From Variovorax paradoxus_P (lineage in GTDB: Bacteria > Pseudomonadota > Gammaproteobacteria > Burkholderiales > Burkholderiaceae_C), in assembly GCF_050627025.1 (NCBI RefSeq), contig NZ_CP192472.1: a DNA stretch of 64,000 bases. One strand, 5' to 3'. Positions 1 through 8,228 of the stretch are shown in pieces. Numbering within the stretch: position 1 is the first letter of the stretch; each line of letters opens with the position of its first letter. The translations under genes and the position numbers were made by a program. The notes under the pieces are model-generated. The model searched no databases and had not been told where the DNA came from. It worked only from the letters and a program-made list of their open reading frames with translations.

Positions 1-2
1 CC

Positions 3-89
3 GGCATGGCGCTCATCATCGTGAGCGGCATCGCAGCCACGGTGCTGCGCCAGCGAGCGGTGCCCAAGGCGCCGGCCGAAGAACACTGA
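3..89 (+). CDS. C-terminal fragment of a probable DMT/EamA-type membrane transporter (cut by window start)
   Basis: An open frame enters from the left edge and stops with TGA at 87-89. It encodes about 28 residues: a hydrophobic stretch (residues MALIIVSGIAATVL) followed by a basic, proline-containing tail ending in EEH. A last membrane helix with a short charged cytoplasmic tail is typical of EamA/DMT exporters, but so little is visible that any polytopic membrane protein is possible. The next gene starts 37 bases downstream on the same strand. Confidence 0.45.
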   Translation, partial: GMALIIVSGIAATVLRQRAVPKAPAEEH

Positions 90-126
90 ACCGCATCGAA
101 CCCCATCGACAACGAAGGAGCCCGCC

Positions 127-1035
127 ATGTACACAACCCTCGTCAGCGTCGAACAACTCCAGCAGCTGCAAGCTGGCGACCTGCCCCTCATGGTTTTCGA
201 CTGCAGCTTCGACCTCATGAAGCCCGAGGCAGGCGCGCAGCAGTACGCCGCAGCCCATATTCCGGGCGCCGTGTATGCCAACCTCGACACCGACCTCAGC
301 GCAAAGCACGGCATGCCCGGCGCGCACGGCGACGTCGTGGTGGCCCAGGAAGACGGCGTCCCTGCCTCTGGCGGCCGCCACCCGCTGCCGAGCCGCGAAA
401 AGTTTGCAGCCTGGCTGTCGAGCGTCGGTTTTTCCAACGAGATGCAAGCCGTGGTGTACGACCGCAACGGGGCCAACTACTGCGGCCGCCTGTGGTGGAT
501 GCTCAAGTGGATGGGCCACGACGCAGTGGCAGTGCTCGACGGCGGATTGCAAGCCTGGCAGGCCGCGGGCGGCGAAGTCACGAGCCGCGAAGAACCGGCG
601 CACTTCCAGTCGAACTTCGTACCGGGCGAGCCGCTCGCAAAGCTTGTGACCACCAGCACGGTGGTGCGCCGGCTCGGCCAAGCTGACCAGCAGCTGATCG
701 ACGCGCGGGCTGCTGCGCGTTATCGCGGAGAGGTGGAACCTCTGGACCCCATTGCGGGTCACATCCCCGGGGCCCTGAACCGGCCCTTCGCCGAAAACCT
801 CGGTCCCGACGGCAAGTTCAAGCCGGCATCGCAATTGCGTGCCGAGTTCGAAGCACTGCTGGCGGGCCGCGATCCGGCGACGGTTGTCCACCAATGCGGC
901 AGCGGCGTGAGCGCTGTGCCCAACCTGCTTGCGATGCAGATCGCAGGGCTTGGGACGACCGCGCTCTACGCCGGCAGCTGGAGCGAGTGGAGCAACACGC
1001 CGGGGCTGCCGACCCGGCAAGGCGCAGAACCATGA
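127..1035 (+). CDS. Two-domain sulfurtransferase (rhodanese / 3-mercaptopyruvate sulfurtransferase family)
   Basis: The 302-residue protein has two tandem rhodanese domains, roughly residues 5-140 and 165-298, the usual size for this family. The active-site loop is in the second domain: Cys257 in CGSGVSA. A CGSGV(T/S)A loop is closer to mercaptopyruvate sulfurtransferases than to classical thiosulfate rhodaneses (CRKGVTA). The enzyme moves sulfur from a donor to cyanide or a thiol through a Cys-persulfide, normally in the cytoplasm; no signal peptide is seen. A GAAGGAG ribosome site lies just before ATG 127. The stop overlaps the start of the next gene by 4 bases, so the two are probably co-transcribed. 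The exact donor is not established. Confidence 0.9.
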   Translation: MYTTLVSVEQLQQLQAGDLPLMVFDCSFDLMKPEAGAQQYAAAHIPGAVYANLDTDLSAKHGMPGAHGDVVVAQEDGVPASGGRHPLPSREKFAAWLSSVGFSNEMQAVVYDRNGANYCGRLWWMLKWMGHDAVAVLDGGLQAWQAAGGEVTSREEPAHFQSNFVPGEPLAKLVTTSTVVRRLGQADQQLIDARAAARYRGEVEPLDPIAGHIPGALNRPFAENLGPDGKFKPASQLRAEFEALLAGRDPATVVHQCGSGVSAVPNLLAMQIAGLGTTALYAGSWSEWSNTPGLPTRQGAEP

Positions 1036-1616
1036 AGCACACCCGACTTCGACGACGCATTTCATCCGGACTCGCATTCGCGGCAGCGGCGCTGTTCGCA
1101 GCGCCCTTTCTTGGCGCGCAGGCCCAGCAGCAGCATGCGCATGTGCACGGCCAGATCAAGCTCGACGTGGCCATCGACGGCCCCACGGTGGTGATCGACA
1201 TGGAGTCGCCGCTCGACAACATCGTGGGCTTCGAGCGCGCACCCAAGACCGATGCCGAGAAGAAAGCCGTCGAAGAAGCCATTGCCCAGCTGCGCGCGGC
1301 CGACAAGCTCTTTGCCATCGACCCCGCCGCCAATTGCAAGCTTGGCCCGGTCGACCTGCGCTCCGGCGCATTGGGCCTCGGCAACCCCGACCCGAACGAG
1401 CCGCCCGGCCACGCAGACCTGGACGCCACCTTTTCTTTCAACTGCACCAATGCGGCCGCGGCAAAGTTCATTGATGTGAACCTGTTCAACGCCTTCAAGG
1501 GCACGCGCCAGATCGATTCGCAGATTGCTTCGGCGCAAGGACAGTTCAAGCGCCAGCTCAAGCGTCCGGCCGGCACCCAGGCGAGCCAGCCCGTGCGCCT
1601 CGGCTGGGGCAAGTAA
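1032..1616 (+). CDS. zrgA: Periplasmic DUF2796 (ZrgA-like) protein
   Basis: A 194-residue exported protein. Residues 1-31 form a signal peptide with a basic start (KHTRLRRR), an Ala/Leu core and a cut near AQA. The mature start HAHVHGQ, the SPLDNIVGFE motif and a central conserved Cys region match the DUF2796 family. Its Vibrio member ZrgA belongs to a zinc-related operon with an ABC transporter. I chose ATG 1032, inside the ATGA overlap with the sulfurtransferase stop; the longer open frame upstream has no signal peptide. It is first of four tightly packed genes (DUF2796, ATPase, permease, DUF3299). The His-rich N terminus suits metal binding, which is inferred. Confidence 0.82.
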   Translation: MKHTRLRRRISSGLAFAAAALFAAPFLGAQAQQQHAHVHGQIKLDVAIDGPTVVIDMESPLDNIVGFERAPKTDAEKKAVEEAIAQLRAADKLFAIDPAANCKLGPVDLRSGALGLGNPDPNEPPGHADLDATFSFNCTNAAAAKFIDVNLFNAFKGTRQIDSQIASAQGQFKRQLKRPAGTQASQPVRLGWGK

Positions 1617-1620
1617 GCCT

Positions 1621-2376
1621 GTGAGCATCGAGTCCCAGGCCGAATCGGCGCCGCTGCGCGTGGTGCTGGCTGCCGAAGCGCTGCGGTTTGCGTGGCCGGG
1701 CATGAAGAGGCCCTGCATCGACATAGAGGCTTTTCGCATCACTGCCGGAGAGCTGGTGTTCCTGCACGGCCCGAGCGGCTGCGGCAAGAGCACGTTGCTG
1801 TCTTTGCTGGCGGGCGTGCTGGTGGCCGATGAAGGCCGCGTGACACTGCTCGGGCACGACTGGTCGCAGCTCTCCGGCGCCGCGCGCGACCGCTGCCGCG
1901 TTGCGCACGTGGGCTACATCTTTCAGCAATTCAACCTGCTGCCGTATCTGAGCGTGCTCGACAACGTGCTGCTGCCGTGCCGCTTCTCGCAGCGTCGCGA
2001 AGCGCAGGCGGCGCGCAGCGGCGGTTCCCACGGGTCGCGTGAGCAGGCCGAACACCTGCTCGACCAGATGGGCCTCGACCGCAACCTGTGGAAGCGCCAG
2101 GCCATGCAGCTTTCGGTCGGCCAGCAGCAGCGGGTGGCGGCGGCGCGTGCACTCATCGGCCAGCCCGAGGTGGTGATTGCCGACGAGCCCACTTCCGCGC
2201 TGGACGAAGACCGGCGCGAGGCCTTTCTGGACGTGCTGCTGACGGCCTGTGCAACCAACCAGAGCGCCCTGGTGTTCGTGAGCCACGACCAGCGCATTGC
2301 GCAGCGCTTTGCCCGCCACGTGCTGCTGCCCGACATCAATCGCGCAGCAACCGCGGCAATGGCGGCGGACGCATGA
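1621..2376 (+). CDS. ABC transporter ATP-binding protein (LolD/MacB type) of the zrg-like operon
   Basis: A 251-residue ATPase starting at GTG 1621, four bases after the preceding stop. Visible motifs are Walker A GPSGCGKST, the Q-loop QQFNLLPYLSVLDN, the signature LSVGQQQRV, Walker B VVIADEPTSALDE and the switch His in SHDQR. The QQFNLLPYL segment and size match the LolD/MacB group, which works with FtsX-type permeases using energy for envelope tasks and not classical import. The cognate permease starts 10 bases downstream. A role in zinc handling is inferred from the shared layout with Vibrio zrg. Confidence 0.88.
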   Translation: MSIESQAESAPLRVVLAAEALRFAWPGMKRPCIDIEAFRITAGELVFLHGPSGCGKSTLLSLLAGVLVADEGRVTLLGHDWSQLSGAARDRCRVAHVGYIFQQFNLLPYLSVLDNVLLPCRFSQRREAQAARSGGSHGSREQAEHLLDQMGLDRNLWKRQAMQLSVGQQQRVAAARALIGQPEVVIADEPTSALDEDRREAFLDVLLTACATNQSALVFVSHDQRIAQRFARHVLLPDINRAATAAMAADA

Positions 2377-2386
2377 AGGCCTACCC

Positions 2387-3649
2387 ATGAGCGCCCTTTT
2401 TTCCATTGCCTGGCGCAGTGCATGGAACCGCCGTTTCACGCTCGCGCTCACTGTGTTCTCTATTGCGCTGTCAAACTTTCTGCTGCTGGGCGTGGAGCGC
2501 ATTCGCACCGAGCTGCGCGAGAATTTCGCGTCGTCGGTTTCAGGCACCGACCTGATCGTGGGTGCGCGCACGGGCTCCACGCAGCTGCTGCTGTATTCGG
2601 TGTTCCGCATCGGCGCGGCCACCAACAACATCTCTTGGAAGAGCGTGCAGGCCCTGGCCGCGCACCAGGGCGTCGATTGGGTGGTGCCGCTTTCGCTGGG
2701 CGATTCGCACCGGGGCTTCGCGGTGCTGGCCACCTCGCCCGAATACTTCACCCGGTTTCGGTACGGCAACCGCCAGTCGCTGCAGGTGCGCGAAGGCAAG
2801 CCCTTCAGCGCACTGTTCGATGCGGTGGTGGGCGCCGAAGTGGCCGACAAGCTCGGCTACCACGTCGGCCAGAAGATCACCCTTGCCCACGGCAGCGGCG
2901 AACTCAATGCGTCCGAGCACGCCGACAAGCCCTTTACCGTGGTCGGCGTGCTCGCGCGCACCGGCACGCCGGTCGACCGCACAGTGCACATCGGGCTCGA
3001 GGCGATGGAAGCCATTCATCTCGAATGGGTGGGCGGTGCCCCCATGCCCGGCGTCAAGATTCCGGCCGAGCAGGTGCGCAAGTTCGACCTCACACCAAAG
3101 AACGTGACGGCCGCCCTTGTCGGCCTGAAGAACCGCTCTGCCGTGTTCGGCGTACAGCGCTGGATTTCCACCTATACCGGCGAGCCGCTGATGGCCATCC
3201 TGCCCGGCGTGGCGCTCGACGAATTGTGGAGCGTGATCGGCGTCGGCGAGAACGCACTGCTGCTCATGTCGGCACTGGTTGCGCTGGTGAGCCTTGCGGG
3301 GCTTGTCTCGGTCGTGATGGCGGGCCTGAACGAGCGCCGCCGCGAACTCGCCGTGCTCCGCGCCGTGGGAGCCGGCCTGCGCCATGTGCTGGCATTGCTC
3401 GCACTCGAGGGCGCCATGGTCACTGTGCTGGGCGTTGCCTTTGGCGTAGTCATGGCGGTGCTTGGCATTGCCCTGCTCGCGCCATGGCTGCAGTCGCAGT
3501 TCGGGCTGACACTGAGCCTTTCAGAACCTACACTGAACGAATGGCTGCTGATGGCAAGCCTGCTGGTTGCCGGCTGGCTCGCAAGCCTGCTGCCCGGAAT
3601 CCGTGCTTACCGGCTCTCATTGGCCGACGGCCTCTCACCCAGGATTTGA
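2387..3649 (+). CDS. FtsX/MacB-type ABC permease of the zrg-like operon
   Basis: A 420-residue inner-membrane protein with the MacB-family arrangement: one N-terminal helix (about residues 20-37), a large periplasmic domain (about 40-270) and three C-terminal helices near 280-310, 335-365 and 380-405. The NERRRELAVLRAVGA motif after the second helix is typical of FtsX domains and marks the ATPase coupling region. ATG 2387 is chosen because the open frame before it overlaps the ATPase gene and is not membrane-like. It partners with the ATPase at 1621-2376. The substrate is unknown. Confidence 0.87.
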   Translation: MSALFSIAWRSAWNRRFTLALTVFSIALSNFLLLGVERIRTELRENFASSVSGTDLIVGARTGSTQLLLYSVFRIGAATNNISWKSVQALAAHQGVDWVVPLSLGDSHRGFAVLATSPEYFTRFRYGNRQSLQVREGKPFSALFDAVVGAEVADKLGYHVGQKITLAHGSGELNASEHADKPFTVVGVLARTGTPVDRTVHIGLEAMEAIHLEWVGGAPMPGVKIPAEQVRKFDLTPKNVTAALVGLKNRSAVFGVQRWISTYTGEPLMAILPGVALDELWSVIGVGENALLLMSALVALVSLAGLVSVVMAGLNERRRELAVLRAVGAGLRHVLALLALEGAMVTVLGVAFGVVMAVLGIALLAPWLQSQFGLTLSLSEPTLNEWLLMASLLVAGWLASLLPGIRAYRLSLADGLSPRI

Positions 3650-3653
3650 AACC

Positions 3654-4301
3654 ATGCGCATCGCAAAGAAGACCTCCACGTTCCGAGCTTTCACCCGGCT
3701 TTCGATGCTGCTCGCCGGTGCCGGCCTTGCGGCAGCCGCATGGGCCGCCGAACCTGCACCCAGGGACACGACCGCATCGAATCCGCTCGGCGGCAAGGCA
3801 GCACCGGCTGCACCTGCGGCCGTAGCCAAAGGCACGCCGGGCCAGCCGCGGCAGATCACCTGGGAAGAACTGGTGCCGAAAGACTGGGACCCGGCCAAGG
3901 AGTTCAAGGGCATGGACCTGAGCTCGCTCAACGACGGTGATCCGCGTGCCAACGAGCTGCTCATGAAGATGCAGGAGGTCTCGAACAACGCACCGACCAA
4001 CCCTGCGATGAACGGCGCCGAAATAAAGATCCCGGGCTTCATCGTGCCACTCGAAGAAGCCAAGGGCGAAGTAACCGAGTTCTTGCTCGTGCCCTACTTC
4101 GGCGCCTGCATTCACACGCCGCCGCCACCGGCCAACCAGATCCTGCACGTGGTGTCGTCGAAGGGTGCCAAGTTCCGCGCCATGGACACGGTGTGGGTTA
4201 CCGGCAAGCTGCAGACCATGCGCAACGACTCGATGATGGGCGTGAGCGGCTATCACGTGAACGCCACCAGCGTTACCAAGTACGCGGGCGGCGCAAAGTA
4301 A
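3654..4301 (+). CDS. Exported DUF3299 protein, last gene of the zrg-like operon
   Basis: A 215-residue protein with a signal peptide over about residues 1-31 (basic RIAKKTSTFR, Leu/Ala core, cut after AWA). The mature part has the DUF3299 signature: ITWEELVPKDW near the start, KIPGFIVPLE in the middle and an ACIHTPPPPANQ loop with a Cys and a His that could bind metal. The gene starts 4 bases after the permease stop. DUF3299 proteins are often found beside DUF2796/ABC loci, supporting one functional unit. The biochemical role is unknown. The stop is followed by 19 bases before the convergent M20 gene. Confidence 0.82.
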   Translation: MRIAKKTSTFRAFTRLSMLLAGAGLAAAAWAAEPAPRDTTASNPLGGKAAPAAPAAVAKGTPGQPRQITWEELVPKDWDPAKEFKGMDLSSLNDGDPRANELLMKMQEVSNNAPTNPAMNGAEIKIPGFIVPLEEAKGEVTEFLLVPYFGACIHTPPPPANQILHVVSSKGAKFRAMDTVWVTGKLQTMRNDSMMGVSGYHVNATSVTKYAGGAK

Positions 4302-4320
4302 AAGAGACCAGCGCAGGCCG

Positions 4321-5592
4321 CTACTGCTTGCCGATTTCGGTCAGCAGCCGGGTAACGAGATAAAGGCGCGGCACGATCGAGTCGACCTCGATGTATTCGT
4401 CGCGCGCGTGATAGCCGAAGCCCGCCAGGCCGAAGCTCTCGACCACGGTGGCCTTGCCGGAGCGGCCCGCATAGCCCGCGTCGGTGCCGCCGCCGGTCAT
4501 TGGCGTGAGAGCGAGTTCGCGGTCGATCTCCTTGTAGATGGCCTGGGCCTTCTCGGCCAGCGCACGGCCCTTCTCGCCCGCCACGAAAGCCGGGCGACCC
4601 ACTTCAACCTTGAGCGTGGTCTCGGTGTCGGGCACGAGCTTGCCGCTCGCGAGCTTCGCCTGCAGGGCGGCCTCCAGCTTTTTCTCGGCGCCGGGCTGTG
4701 TGATGCGGATGTCGCCGAGCGCCTGCGCTTTTTCGGTGATCTGGTTGATCGGGCCGGTGGCACGCGCCACGGTCCAGTTGAGCGCCACGCCGGGAATGTC
4801 CTTTGCCACGTCCCGGGTCTGCAGCAGCTGGTACGACAGCTCATACAGCGCGTTGCGTCCCAGCTCGGGTGCGGCACCCGCGTGCGATGCGCGGCCCTTC
4901 ACTTCGAGCGTGGCCTGCGCAATGCCGGCGGCGCCCAGCAGCAGCGACTCGCCCTTGGCCGCCGACTTGGCCGCGGTGGGCTCGAAAGACAGAACGGTGT
5001 CGTGCTGATCGGCCATGGTTGCGATGATTTCACCGGAGCCGACCGAACCCACTTCCTCGTCCGGGTTCATGAGCACCGTGAGCGTGTCGTAGTCGCGCCA
5101 GCCCGCATCGGCCAGGATCTTCAGCGACGCCAGCATGACCGCGAGCCCGCCCTTGTCGTCCGCAATGCCGGGGCCGTAGATCCGGTTGCCGTCCACCTTG
5201 TAGGGCTGGCTGTTCAGGATGCCGGCGGCGTACACCGTGTCCATGTGGCCTTGCAGCATGATCTTGCGCTTGCCGCTTCCCTTGATGGTGCCGATGACCA
5301 GGTCGGCGCCAGCCCCGGCAGCGGCCTTGCGCCGCTCGGTCTTGAAGCCGGCGGCCTTCAGGCGCCCTTCCACCACGTCGGCCATCTTGAGCAGGCCATC
5401 GACGTTGAGGCTGCCTGATTCGATCTGCACCATTTCCTTGAGGTTTTCGATCACCGCGGGCTGAGCCTTTTCGGCGGCGGCAAGCAGCTTTGCATCGGGC
5501 GCGGCATGCACGGCGGCGGCGGCGCCGAACGCAAGGCTGCAAGCCAGAGCAATGGAGCGCAGGGTGAAGAAAGACGAAGAGCGAACTGTCAT
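4321..5592 (-). CDS. Exported M20 metallopeptidase, glutamate carboxypeptidase (CPG2) type
   Basis: A 423-residue M20 peptidase with a signal peptide (residues 1-30, cut after VHA), so it probably acts in the periplasm. Zinc-site motifs are in order: QGHMDTV, the bridging Asp in GIADDKGG, the catalytic Glu pair in MNPDEEVGS and a downstream His in YHARDEY. Family members release C-terminal glutamate from peptides or folates. AAAGAGAACC precedes ATG 5592. It is a paralogue of the M20 gene at 14396-15691: both share the HMDTVY, GIADDK and DSI-PRLYL blocks. Substrate preference cannot be read from sequence. Confidence 0.88.
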   Translation of the reverse strand: MTVRSSSFFTLRSIALACSLAFGAAAAVHAAPDAKLLAAAEKAQPAVIENLKEMVQIESGSLNVDGLLKMADVVEGRLKAAGFKTERRKAAAGAGADLVIGTIKGSGKRKIMLQGHMDTVYAAGILNSQPYKVDGNRIYGPGIADDKGGLAVMLASLKILADAGWRDYDTLTVLMNPDEEVGSVGSGEIIATMADQHDTVLSFEPTAAKSAAKGESLLLGAAGIAQATLEVKGRASHAGAAPELGRNALYELSYQLLQTRDVAKDIPGVALNWTVARATGPINQITEKAQALGDIRITQPGAEKKLEAALQAKLASGKLVPDTETTLKVEVGRPAFVAGEKGRALAEKAQAIYKEIDRELALTPMTGGGTDAGYAGRSGKATVVESFGLAGFGYHARDEYIEVDSIVPRLYLVTRLLTEIGKQ

Positions 5593-5755
5593 GAAGGTTC
5601 TCTTTGTTGGAGTGGATGGCGAGCGCCAGCATAGCGAGCCGACGCCCGGCGCGCTGCAAATTGGCGACAGTGCCGGCCTGCCCGCAATGGTCGTGAAGCG
5701 CCACGCCGCACGGTCTCCGCAAACCCGATGAATACCCGCCCCGCAAGAGGTGTTC

Positions 5756-6478
5756 TCAATCCTTCTTGCTGCTGCGGGGCTTCCTTGCCGCGGCCTTGCG
5801 TGCCGGCTTCGGCCCCGGCGCCTCGCGCGCCGACTTCATGTGACCGCTTTCCGCCGTGGTCATGCCCACGATCTTTGCAAGCTGGCGGCTGACGCTCACA
5901 TAGGCATGGCCGATGCGGCTGTCGAAGTACAGCGAGTCGCCGCGTGCAAGGCGCACGACCTTGCCGTTGTCGAAGTGCACTTCGATCTCGCCCGAAAGCA
6001 CGTAGGCAAACTCTTCTCCCGCATGCCGCACGAAATCTTCGGGGCCATGGATGCGGCGGGCATGCACGGTGCCGACGATCGGGCTCATCTGCTTGCCGGC
6101 GGCCGTGGTGCCCAGAAACTCGTAGGCGATTGAAAGGCCGCGATACACCACGCCCTTGCCCGCACGGGTAACGACCGGCCCGTCGAGCTGCGCGGGCTTG
6201 ACGCCCGCCCCGGCGAACATCGCGTTCATGTCCATCTCGAGCGCACGGCCGAGTGCGGTGAAGTTTTCGTACCCGAGCGCGAGTTGTCCGCGCTCTGCGC
6301 GCGAGATGGTGGTGATCGACACGCCCGAGCGCTCGGCCAGCTGTGCCAGCGTCCAGCCGAAACGCTTGCGCGCGGTGCGCAGGCGGTTGCCGAAAGTGGT
6401 GCGGTCCAGCGCCGGCTGCTCGTCCTTCGGCTTTGCTCCCGGCCTGGCTCGCGGCTTGTTGCCCGTGTGTGGATTCAC
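5756..6478 (-). CDS. XRE-family transcriptional regulator with C-terminal cupin domain
   Basis: A 240-residue regulator: helix-turn-helix at about residues 28-85 (TFGNRLRTARKRFGWTLAQLA, then SGVSITTISRAERG), a cupin sensor domain at about 125-205, and a Lys/Arg/Ala-rich tail. The cupin should bind a small ligand. I chose GTG 6478 because AAGAGAGAGCC lies at good spacing before it; an ATG at 6592 in the same frame would add 38 residues but runs over the repeated operator sites. The gene is divergent from the DauA-like dehydrogenase, and three matching palindromes lie between them, so auto-regulation and control of the dehydrogenase are likely. Confidence 0.85.
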   Translation of the reverse strand: MNPHTGNKPRARPGAKPKDEQPALDRTTFGNRLRTARKRFGWTLAQLAERSGVSITTISRAERGQLALGYENFTALGRALEMDMNAMFAGAGVKPAQLDGPVVTRAGKGVVYRGLSIAYEFLGTTAAGKQMSPIVGTVHARRIHGPEDFVRHAGEEFAYVLSGEIEVHFDNGKVVRLARGDSLYFDSRIGHAYVSVSRQLAKIVGMTTAESGHMKSAREAPGPKPARKAAARKPRSSKKD

Positions 6479-6560
6479 GCTTGGCTCTCTCTTGTAGTGC
6501 AGCGCAATTCTGCCAGTCCGGCACTCGATTCTCCGTTCCGGCTCTCGCATCCGGCTTGCG

Positions 6561-6595
6561 AAATTGCGTATCCGCAAATTGCATCCACGCAAATT
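6561..6595. promoter_or_regulatory. Two adjacent operator sites, probably for the XRE-cupin regulator
   Basis: Site 1 (6561-6580, AAATTGCGTATCCGCAAATT) matches the perfect palindrome at 6639-6658 at 18 of 20 positions. Site 2 (6579-6592) reads TTGC-ATCCAC-GCAA. Both keep TTGC-N6-GCAA, and their centres are 15 bp apart. They lie 83-117 bases upstream of the regulator's GTG and upstream of the divergent dehydrogenase. Binding by the XRE protein is inferred. Confidence 0.7.
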
Positions 6596-6638
6596 TTACC
6601 GATGTGGTGCACCATCCCTCTTCTGGTGAACTCCAATT

Positions 6639-6658
6639 AATTTGCGTATACGCAAATT
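6639..6658. promoter_or_regulatory. Perfect 20-bp palindromic operator in front of the DauA-like gene
   Basis: AATTTGCGTATACGCAAATT is a perfect palindrome ending 19 bases before ATG 6678. Its centre is 63 bp (about six helical turns) from site 2 and 78 bp from site 1. A protein bound here would block transcription or translation start of the dehydrogenase. It is probably the highest-affinity site of the set. Confidence 0.75.
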
Positions 6659-6677
6659 TTTACCTACACTTTCACCG

Positions 6678-7844
6678 ATGACCTCCAACACACCAGCGCC
6701 CATTGCGGCCGACTACCTCGTGATCGGCGGCGGCATTGCCGGCGCCTCGGCGGCCTACTGGCTTGCGCCCCACGCCCGCGTGATCCTGCTCGAACGCGAG
6801 GCCCAGCCCGGCTACCACTCCACCGGCCGCTCGGCCGCGCTATTCATGGAAAGCTATGGCACTGCCCAGGTGCGCGCGCTCACCATGGCAAGCCGCGCGT
6901 TTCTCGAACATCCGCCCGAAGGCTTTGCCGAGCACCCGCTGCTCACGCCGCGCGGCGCGTTGATGGTGGCCGACGCAGACCACCTGGCCGAACTCGAAGC
7001 CCACTGGGAGGTGCTGCGCGCCATGAACACAGGCGCAAAGCGGCTCAGCGGCGAAGAAGCAATCGAGATGGTGCCAGCGCTGCGGCCCGAACAAGTGGTG
7101 GGCGGCGTCTATGAGCCCGATGCTTCAGACATGGACGTGCACGCCATTCACCAGGGCTACCTGCGCGGCATGCGCCAGGCCGGCGGCAAGCTGGTGTGCG
7201 ACGCCGGCGTAACGGCGCTCGAGCGCGTGGGCGACCGCTGGCGCGTGACCGCAGGCGGCGCGGTCTACGAAGCGCCAGTGGTCATCAATGCCGCGGGTGC
7301 GTGGGTCGACACCATTGCACAACTGGCGGGCGTGCGGCCCATCGGCATCGAGCCGCGCCGGCGCTCGGCCTTCATCTTCGCGCCGCCGGAGGGCAGCAAC
7401 GTCGCGCATTGGCCCATGGTGTTCAGTGCCGACGAAGGCTGGTACATCAAGCCCGACGCCGGCATGCTGCTCGGCTCGCCGGCAAACGCAGATCCGGTCG
7501 AACCGCAAGACGTGCAACCCGAAGAGCTGGACGTCGCCTTTGCCATCCACCGCATAGAGGAGGCCACCACGCTCACCATTCGCCGCCCCACCCGCACCTG
7601 GGCGGGCCTGCGCTCCTTCGTGGCCGATGGCGACCTGGTGGGCGGCTTCGATCCCGAAGCGCCCGGCTTCTTCTGGCTTGCGGCACAGGGGGGTTACGGC
7701 ATCCAGACCTCGGCGGCCATGGGCGAGGCTTGTGCGGCACTCGCGCGCGGCCTGCCAGTGCCGCAGCGCATTGCGAGCTTCGGGCTCACGGCCGAAATGC
7801 TCGGGCCGCAGCGCTTGCGTGCCGCAACTGAAATAGCTGGATAG
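6678..7844 (+). CDS. FAD-dependent amino-acid dehydrogenase, D-arginine dehydrogenase (DauA)-like
   Basis: A 388-residue DAO-superfamily flavoenzyme. The FAD-binding GGGIAGASAAYWL is at about residues 17-29. Blocks such as EREAQPGYHSTGRSAA, RRSAFIFAPP, KPDAGMLLGSPANADPVE, TWAGLRSFVADGD and AAQGGYGIQTSAAMGEA closely follow Pseudomonas D-arginine dehydrogenase as I remember it. DauA oxidises D-amino acids to imino acids, passing electrons to the respiratory chain. By recall alignment, DauA His48 corresponds to Leu55 here and Glu87 to Ala94, while Tyr53 is kept as Tyr60, so the preferred substrate may not be a basic D-amino acid. ATG 6678 is preferred to ATG 6642, which sits inside the operator. 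Confidence 0.83.
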   Translation: MTSNTPAPIAADYLVIGGGIAGASAAYWLAPHARVILLEREAQPGYHSTGRSAALFMESYGTAQVRALTMASRAFLEHPPEGFAEHPLLTPRGALMVADADHLAELEAHWEVLRAMNTGAKRLSGEEAIEMVPALRPEQVVGGVYEPDASDMDVHAIHQGYLRGMRQAGGKLVCDAGVTALERVGDRWRVTAGGAVYEAPVVINAAGAWVDTIAQLAGVRPIGIEPRRRSAFIFAPPEGSNVAHWPMVFSADEGWYIKPDAGMLLGSPANADPVEPQDVQPEELDVAFAIHRIEEATTLTIRRPTRTWAGLRSFVADGDLVGGFDPEAPGFFWLAAQGGYGIQTSAAMGEACAALARGLPVPQRIASFGLTAEMLGPQRLRAATEIAG

Positions 7845-7880
7845 CCGGATAGCAGCCGGAAGGGGCTCGTTGAAAGCGGC

Positions 7881-8093
7881 TCAGTCGGGCGCGTTCATCA
7901 CCCGGGCAAACTCTTCGTCAGCGGGCACGTTGTCGGCATCGAGTTCGCTGGCATCGGTCAGGTCGATGCCGGTCTCCGACAGGTCGTCATCGGCTTCGGA
8001 TTCCGATTCTTCGAAGTCGTCGACGGGCGAATCGTCGTCGTCATCTTCGGGCGATGGCGGTGCGGGGCGCTTCTTGGCGTCGACGTTGTTCAT
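7881..8093 (-). CDS. Small, very acidic hypothetical protein
   Basis: A 70-residue protein dominated by Asp, Glu and Ser, with a run EDDDDDSPVDDFEESESE near residues 16-33 and no membrane segment. The start ATG 8093 has GAGGAACC about eight bases upstream; an in-frame ATG at 8210 has no such site. The composition suggests an intrinsically disordered cytoplasmic protein. I do not recognise a family and infer no function. It stands alone between the DauA-like gene (convergent) and the ZIP transporter (same strand, 135 bases upstream). Confidence 0.65.
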   Translation of the reverse strand: MNNVDAKKRPAPPSPEDDDDDSPVDDFEESESEADDDLSETGIDLTDASELDADNVPADEEFARVMNAPD

Positions 8094-8228
8094 GATCGGT
8101 TCCTCGGCGATGAGATAGGCGAAAACATTCGTCAGCCCCCCGATGTTGCACCTCTTTCGGGTGCCGTGCGTCAATTCCCCGGAACAGGGTCGGTTTCGGA
8201 ACGTATCCATCGCCCCGCCCAGCGCAAC

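Noticed and set aside
6479..6592. Upstream ATG start for the XRE-cupin regulator
   Set aside because: It would translate through operator sites 1 and 2, and GTG 6478 has a better ribosome site.
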